A stretch of DNA of 64,000 nt from Heterohyrax brucei (lineage: Eukaryota > Chordata > Mammalia > Hyracoidea > Procaviidae). A model generated the notes under the pieces. The model saw only the letters and a list, made by a program, of their open reading frames with translations. It was not told where the DNA came from and did not search any database. A program made the position numbers and the translations under genes. Positions 57,378 through 64,000 of the stretch are shown one piece after another (positions within the stretch are counted from its first letter, which is position 1; every line of letters starts with the position of its first letter). The stretch spans positions 61,032,111-61,096,110 of the forward strand of contig CM053166.1 in the NCBI GenBank assembly GCA_028571685.1, in the 5' to 3' direction.

Positions 57378-59912
57378 AATTTTGGCAATATGAGAGCACC
57401 CAAATACGTCGAAGAAACACTGACTACACTCAAAAGAGAGTTAGATGACTCTACAATAATAGTGGGAGACTTTAACACTCCACTCTGAACACTGGACAGA
57501 TCATCTAAAAAAAGCCCAGTAAAGATACAGAAGACCTCATTGACACAATTAACCAACTAAACCTCATTGATATACACAGAACTTTTCATCCATAAGCAGA
57601 CAACTACACCTTCTTCTCCAGTGCACATGGAACATTCTCCAGAATTGACCATGTGTTAGGCTATAATGCAGTGCTCAACAAAATCTATAACATTGAATTA
57701 CTGCAAAGCATCTTCTATGACCATAACGCCATGAAAGTTGAAATCAATAGCAGAAAAAACATAGATAGAAAGAGGAACTCTTGGAAACTGAACAACATCT
57801 TGCTCAAAAAAACACGGATTATAGAGGAAACCAAGGATGAAATAAAGAAATTCATGGATTGCGATGAGAACGAAAACACTTCCTACTAGAACCTATGGGA
57901 TACAGCCAAAGCAGTGCTCAGAGGTCTGTTTATTTCCATAAATACACACATCTGGAAGGAAGAAGGAAACCAAATCAAGGAACTAACCCTACAGCTTGAA
58001 CAAGTAGAAAGAGAACAACAGAGGAACCCCTCGGGCACCAGAAGAAATGACATCATAAAGATTAGAGGAGAGGTAAATGAATTAGAGAATAGAAAAACAA
58101 TTGAAAAAATTGAAAAGACCAAAAGCTCATTTTTTTAAAAGATCAACAAAACTGACAAACCACTGGCTAAACTTACTAAAGAAACGCAAGAAAGGAAACA
58201 AATAACCCAAATTAGAAATGAGAGGGGAGTTGTCAACACAGATGCAACAGAAATCAAAAATATCACAACAGAATACTATGAAAGACTGTACTCTAACAAA
58301 TTTGAAAACCTAGAGGAAATGGACAAATTCCTTGACTCATACCACCTACCCAAATCATCACAACATGAAGCAGAACAGCTTAATAAACCCATCACAAAGG
58401 AAGAGATTGAAAAGGTCATCAAAACACTGCTGACCAAAAAAAGTCCAAGCCCAGATGGCTTCACTGCAAAACTCTACCAAGTTTTTAGAGAAGAGTTACC
58501 TCCAATACTACTGAGACTATCTCACAGTATAGAAAGGGATGGAATACTCCCAAACTCATTCTATGAAGCCAGCATAACCCTGATACCTAAGCCAGGGAAA
58601 GACCCAACAAAGAAGGAGAACTACAGACCTATATCACTCATGAATCTAGATGCAAAAATCTTCAACAAAATTGTTGCCAATAGAATGCAACAACATATCG
58701 AGAAAATAATCCATCATGACCAAGTGTGATTCATACTGCGGATGCAAGGCTAGTTCAACATCAGAAAACCAATTAATGTGATTAACCACATAAATAACAC
58801 AAAAGACAAGAATCACCTGATTTTGTCCATTGATGCTGAAAGGGCATTTGATAAAGTCCAACACCCATTCATGCTAAAAACTCTTAGCAAAATGGGCATA
58901 GACGGCAAATTTCTCAACACAATAAAGGCCATTTATACAAAGCCAATTGCCCACATCATCCTAAATGGAGAGAGACTGAAAGACTTTCCCTTGAGATCAG
59001 GAACTAGACAAGGATGTCCACTCTCACCTCCTCTATTCAACATTGTACTAGAAGTTCTAGCCAGAGCAATTAGACAAGACCAAGAAATAAAGGGCATCTG
59101 CATTGGCAAAGAGGAAGTTAAAATCTCCCTGTTTGCAGATGATATGATTGTATATGCAGAGAATCCCAAGGAATCTATAAGTAAACTACTCAAACTGATA
59201 GAAGAGTTCGGCAGTCTCGGGATACAAGATAAACATAAGTAAATCAGTAGGATTACTTTATACCAACAACGAGACTGTTAAGGAAGAAATTGTCAAATCA
59301 ATTCCATTTACGATAGCCCCTAAGAAGATAAAGTACCTAGGAATTAACCTAACCAGAGAAATAACAGACCTTTACAAAGAGAACTACGAGCCCTTACTAC
59401 AACAAACTAAGAGAGACTTAGATAAATGGAAAAACCTACCTTGCTCATGAATAGGAAGACTTAACATTGTGAAAATGTCTATTTTACCCAAAGCAATCTA
59501 TTTATATAATGCAATTCCAATACAAGTTCCAGCATCATTTTTTAATAAGATGGAGAAACAAATCATCAGTTTTGTTTGGAAAGGTAAGAAGCCCCGGATA
59601 AGTAAGTTACTACTAAAGGGAGGCCTCTCATTACCTGACCTTAGAACATACTACACTGCCACAGTGTTCCAAACAGCCTCGTACTGGTACAAGAACAGAC
59701 AGATGGATCAGTGGAACAGAATTGAGACCCCAGAGATGACACCATCTGCCTATGAACAGTTGATATTCGACAAAGGCCCTAAGACATTAAACTGGGGTAA
59801 AAACAGTACCTTCAACAAATGGTGCTGGCAAAATTGGTTATCCATCTGCAATAAACTGAATCAAGATCCATATCTTACACCTTATATAAAAACCAACTGT
59901 AACTGTTTATCC

Positions 59913-60034
59913 AGTCCGGGCCCAGATGGCTTCACTGCAGAATTCTACCAAGCATTTAGAGAAGAGTTATCTCCAATACTACTGAGACTATTTCACAGTA
60001 TAGAAAGGGATCGAATGCTCCCATACTCATTCTA
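59913..60034 (+). repeat. displaced duplicate of ORF2 sequence
   Basis: 122 bp matching 58442-58564 at about 90%, placed ~1.4 kb downstream in the same ORF2. It replaces about 20 expected bases. A short unmatched stretch (tgtaactgtttatcc) precedes it. Confidence 0.85.
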
Positions 60035-61978
60035 AATATAAATATCAAACCTAAAACGATAAAGCTCATCCAAGAAAAGGTACGAGCAACAATGGAAGTT
60101 TTAATACACAGTGTGGACAGACTCCAAAATCTGTCAAAGAAACCACAATCAACAGAAGAGAAAACAGATAAATGGGAACTATTAAGAATCAAACACTTTT
60201 ACTCATCCAAAGACTTTATTAATAGAATTAAAAGAACACCCACAGAATGAGAAAAAATATTTGGCAACTCTATGTCAGACCAATGCCTGATCTCCATAAT
60301 CTATAAGATACTACAAAATATCAATAAGAAGAAGATAAATCATCCAATTAAGCGATGGGCAAGGGAGATGGATAGACATTTCACTAAAGAGGAGATCCAG
60401 GCAGCCAAAAAACACATGCAGACATGTTCACGATCTTTCGTTATTGAAGAAATTCAAATCAATATGACAATGAGACACCATCTCACCCTAACAAGGTTGG
60501 CCATGATCCAAAAACACAAAACAACAAATGTTGGAGAGGCTGTGGAGAAAGTGGAACCCTCCTACACTGTTGGTGGGTTGCAAAATGGTCCGGCCTCTTT
60601 GGAAAGCAATCTGGTGCTTCCTTAAAAGAATGGATATTGATACATCATTTGACCCAGTAATTCCACTACTTGGAATATATCCTACAGAATCAACGCCTTT
60701 CACACAGATGGACGCATGCACAAGAATGTTTATCGCAGCACAGTCCACGATAGCAAAAAGATGGAATCAACCCAGATACCCAACAACAGAAGAATGGATA
60801 GGTAAACTATGGTACACATACTCAGTGGAGCACTATGCAATGATAAAGAATAACAATGATTCCAAGAAACATGTCGTAACCTGGTTTCAGCTGGAAGACA
60901 TTATGTTGAGTGAAAGTAGTCAGTGACAATAGGACAAATGTTGTATGAGACCTGTACGATAAGATCTCAGAAACAGACTTGTGTATAGAAGAAAAGACTC
61001 TTTGACAGCTGCAAGGGAGGAGAGGGAGGGAGCACGAGGGGGGGAGGGTTTAGATTAGATAGTTGCTAGAAATCTGGTTGGGAGAAATAGGTGATAATAT
61101 ATATTAGAAACAAGAACATTAAGTGGACTTCAGCATAACCTGAGCACTCCTTCCATCTTAACCTAATGTTGCAAGGATAGAGTAGCTGGGGCTGGAGGCA
61201 GGGGACCATGCTCTTAGGTGAAATTGAGGCCAATTGGCACAATTAGCATTTTGCTAAGAGGGCTCTCTGCACCCCACATTGGTGAGTGGTGTCTGGGGTA
61301 TTAAAAGCTGCCAGGCTGCCATCCGAGGACACAGGAAATGGTCCCAATTCAGCAGATACAGATTCTCACCGAGGACCAAAATGACATGGGGTAAAGACAA
61401 CCCAGAAGATAGAGAGACCCACATCAGTGGGTGCCTACATCGACTTGGGACCGGAAGAACCTGATGGTGCCCAGCCACCATCAGTGATAGCTACGATGGA
61501 GCTCACAGAGATGAGTCTCAGAGGCAACACAAGAATAAAAAGGAGTGCACCCTGAGATCTCCACTAAAGGACCACAATTAATGGTCCAGTGGTTTCGGGG
61601 TTCCTCTGGGAGCATGGCCCCCAGCCCTGATGCTGCCCTTACCCATAAATCATAATGAATGTCCACTCTTTGGACAGGAATGGATTGGACTTGGCAATGC
61701 AGAGTGACCATATATTGGATGCACTTTATGGTTCTATACATCTATAGGATATCATCCTGCTGACCTCTGGCTGAAGGAAGGAGAGTGGGTGGAGAGGAGG
61801 GGAAAGGAGGCTGTTGGGAGGATAAGACATACATGGAGCAGAGAGGAATAGTGTGCTGTCACCGGACAGGGAGAGCAGTGGAAGCTGCATATAGGTGGGC
61901 ATGTAAATTCATACGGGAATGTACATTTTCACTCAGTCATGTTAAATAAATAAATAAATAAATAATTTACCAGAAAGA

Positions 61979-62621
61979 ATCTACTTTTCCCTTCTTCTTG
62001 GACAAATAAAAGGAAGATTTTTCTTTTACTTTTATGAGTTTGAATGAGACTAAGGAGGCTCAGGTAGCCTTGGAGAATCCAGGAATTGAGATTATTATGT
62101 AGAGAAGACAGTTATAGAAGTCTCAACCTGGTGTTCAACTTCATTTCTGTCTATAAGACCCTGTATTATTTATCCTAATATGTTTCCAAAATTCTCTGCT
62201 CCCTTGTAAAGTGGATGTTCCCTGAGATTGACTCCTGATCATCAACCTAAGCTTCTATTTTTTGACAGGTTTTGTAGTAGTTCCTGCATCTATTTTAGCT
62301 TAACTGAACTCAAGAAGGGAAGAGGGGTAGCGTGGATAGTTTCAGGGAACATGGAGCTATATCTCACTGACATGTACTTTGGGAAATGGCTTTGTATGGT
62401 TTCCATTTGTCCTGATTATATATATGAGCCACTCAACTGGGCATGAGTGCTCTGCTGAGAACTGGCAAGAGAACTCCTTGATCTAGAGCTCTAGTTTTAA
62501 TGGGTCTTGTTCTGCCCGTCCTTAAAATATACCCTTCTCCAAAAATGAGTTCATGGGGCCAAGGGATCTCAGAATTTTCATGTCAACCAGTGAATCCTTA
62601 ATTTGTTCAAAGTGTAAGATC
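61979..62621. other. unassigned interval
   Basis: I see no repeat or exon I can name. The 72-codon frame at 62228 has no recognisable domain. Confidence 0.4.
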
Positions 62622-62765
62622 TTGGCAGCTAACTAAAAGGATAGGAGTTCAAATCCATCAGTTCTTCTTTGAAAAGCCTACGAGACAGTTCTACTCCATC
62701 TTATAGGGTCTCTGTGAGTCAGAATTGACTTGATAGAAACAGGTTTGGTGTTTTATTTTTTGGTA
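62622..62765 (+). mobile_element. AfroSINE
   Basis: Plus-strand copy from 'cttggcagctaactaaaagg' through 'ggagttcaaatccatcagtt' to the tail 'tctgtgagtcagaattgact'; the head is missing or diverged. Confidence 0.85.
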
Positions 62766-62865
62766 CTTGTCCAGACAGAATGATAGCTTGATTTATAACA
62801 TTTCTACACTTAACCAAATAGTGTATGAGATTTCATTTGTACTCTTGACCTAGGCTCTACAAATA

Positions 62866-64000
62866 GCAGAGGTATGCATACTTGGCACTACTCCCTTTGG
62901 CCAGAACAAGACCTCACCTGCTCAGTTCCTGAAAAGGTCCACTGTTCTTATTCTCCTGTCTCAAATGCACCAATTCTTCTTCAGTCTTCCTTAGTCATTG
63001 TCCAGTTTTCTTATGCATATGTGGTAGTCAAAAATACCATGGCTTGGGTCAGACACACATTTTTCCTTTCTTTGCTTTTGAACAATCTAAAAAAATCTTT
63101 TAAAGCAGATTTGCCCAGTGCAATGCATTGTTTGATTTCTTGACTGCTGCTTCCATGGGTGGTAATTATGGATAATGAAATCCACAGTAAGATGAAATCT
63201 TTGACTACTACATTTTTCCACTTTTCGTAGTATTTCTTACTGATCCAGTTTCAAGGATTTTTATTTTCTTTACATTAACATGTAATCCATACTGCAGGCT
63301 GCAGTCTTTGTTTTTCATCAATAAGTGTTTCAAGTCCTCTTCACTTTAAGCAAACAAGGTTGTTTTGTCTACATATTGCAAGTTGTTTATGAGTATTCCT
63401 ACAATCCTGATGCCACACTCTTCTTCACAGAGCCCAGTTTCTCAGATTATAGCTCGGCATACAGATTGAATAAGTATGGTGAAAGGACACAACCCTGACA
63501 CACACCTTTCCTGATTTGAAACTATACAGTATCCTTGTGTTCTGTTCAAATGACTGCCTCTTGGTTTATGTACAGATTCCTCATGGACACAATTAAAAGT
63601 TCTGAAATTCCTATTCTTCATCATGTTATTCATAATTTGTTATGATCCACAGAGACAAATGCCTTTGCATAGTCAGTAAAACACTAGTAAACATCTTTTT
63701 GGTATTCTTTGCTTCAGCCAAGATCTGACGCCAATACTGATATCCTTAGTTCCATATCCTCTTAATCTAGCTTCAATGTCTGACGTTCCCTGTCAATGTA
63801 GAGCTGCAACTACTTTTGAATTATCCTCAGCAAAATTTTACTTAAGTGTGATATTAATGATACAGTTAGATAATTTTTGCCTTCTGTTTGACCTCCTGTC
63901 TTTATAATAGGCACGAATATGAGTCCTTCTGCACTAACACATCTGTTAGTGTCTGCTGGTTGGTTAATACCTTATCCCTTGATTCTCTACACTTAAGCTG
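62866..64000 (-). mobile_element. RTE (BovB-clade) LINE, RT region and 3' part
   Basis: The minus strand carries the RTE reverse transcriptase C-terminal half: 'SPYLFNLYAE' (antisense at about 63470-63440), then 'GIRIVGILINNLQYVDKTTL' where the Y-A-D-D catalytic block should be (here Y-V-D-K), at about 63420-63350, and 'LKHLLMKNKDCSLQYGLHVN'. The catalytic Asp pair is changed and there are stops, so it is inactive. It continues past the right edge. Confidence 0.75.

Larger units (their letters stand above)
56906..60926 (+). pseudogene. L1 ORF2p, endonuclease and reverse transcriptase remnant
   Basis: The ATG at 56906 (MAAVNTYLSVITVNVNGLNA) starts the endonuclease, with the catalytic-Glu motif 'CLQETHLRLKDRN'. 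An AfroSINE at 57267 interrupts it. RT is in frames 58319-58729 ('[20 protein letters not shown]') and 58778-59242 ('[20 protein letters not shown]' and the catalytic '[19 protein letters not shown]'). 59469-60035 holds the region after the palm, with a foreign ORF2 duplicate at 59913-60034. The C-terminal frame ends at 60926. Several frameshifts and stops separate these blocks. Confidence 0.9.
54584..61963 (+). mobile_element. full-length L1 LINE with perfect target duplication
   Basis: It begins 'gggggtgaagtcaagatggc' and ends in a (TAAA)n tail. AATTTACCAGAAAGA lies exactly on both sides (54569-54583 and 61964-61978). It has a 5'UTR of about 1.04 kb, ORF1, spacer, ORF2 and a ~1-kb 3'UTR, total 7,380 bp including later insertions. 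Both ORFs are broken, so it is inactive. It is the reference against which the other L1 pieces in the window can be placed. Confidence 0.95.

Noticed and set aside
1-64000. Host genes, tRNA/rRNA genes, CRISPR or operon-like organisation
   Set aside because: No multi-exon pattern, RNA gene signature or direct-repeat/spacer array was found; tRNA-like boxes occur only as SINE heads.

Overview
The window is non-genic mammalian DNA that consists almost entirely of transposable elements. The repeat content points to an afrotherian, probably an elephant or a close relative. Many copies of a tRNA-headed AfroSINE (A/B-box head, 3' end close to GTCGCTATGAGTCGGAATCGACTCGACGGCA) occur together with BovB-like RTE LINEs that carry the same 3' tail. 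L1s of one related lineage and MaLR-type (ERVL) LTRs fill most of the rest. I found no host protein-coding exon, tRNA, rRNA, CRISPR array or bacterial feature, and the intervals I could not assign are listed as such.

Layout. 1-7830: the 5' part of an L1 on the minus strand joined to a plus-strand L1 3' end, several old AfroSINEs, a GC-rich array of ~75-bp repeats, and an RTE 3' end. 7835-14560: a plus-strand L1 with a scrambled ORF2, hosting a complete MaLR-type retrotransposon (two 501-bp LTRs, tRNA-Leu-type primer site). 14570-22800: decayed L1s on both strands with solo LTRs, an AfroSINE and the first of three palindromic mariner derivatives. 23022-26522: a minus-strand L1 with an 11-bp target duplication that keeps ORF1 but has lost nearly all of ORF2. 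27055-33770: three plus-strand L1 segments with further internal losses. 33771-44606: a minus-strand L1 fragment split by an 8,998-bp class II (betaretrovirus-like) endogenous retrovirus on the minus strand, with a perfect 6-bp duplication GATATC. 44637-53700: more mariner composites, L1, RTE and LTR copies. 54584-61963: a full-length 7.4-kb L1 with perfect 15-bp duplications. 61979-64000: an AfroSINE and a minus-strand RTE.

The retrovirus has gag, pro with a dUTPase segment and a G-patch, pol and env in the usual order. All are broken by stops and frameshifts, and the reverse transcriptase has lost its catalytic palm. Both ribosomal frameshift heptamers are still readable in the correct frames (GGGAAAC for gag-pro, AAATTTA for pro-pol). 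Integrase keeps HHCC and D,D(35)E.

The most unusual signals are four. First, a 28-bp insertion made only of the SINE/RTE tail, flanked by a perfect 15-bp duplication, inside the retrovirus. Second, a family of mariner-derived elements built as unequal inverted copies of the transposase 3' end (three copies, same plan). Third, recurrent L1 deletions that remove ORF2 and all rejoin within a ~150-bp zone near its 3' end. Fourth, a displaced ~122-bp duplicate of ORF2 sequence inside the full-length L1. All similarities were judged by reading; no database search was run.
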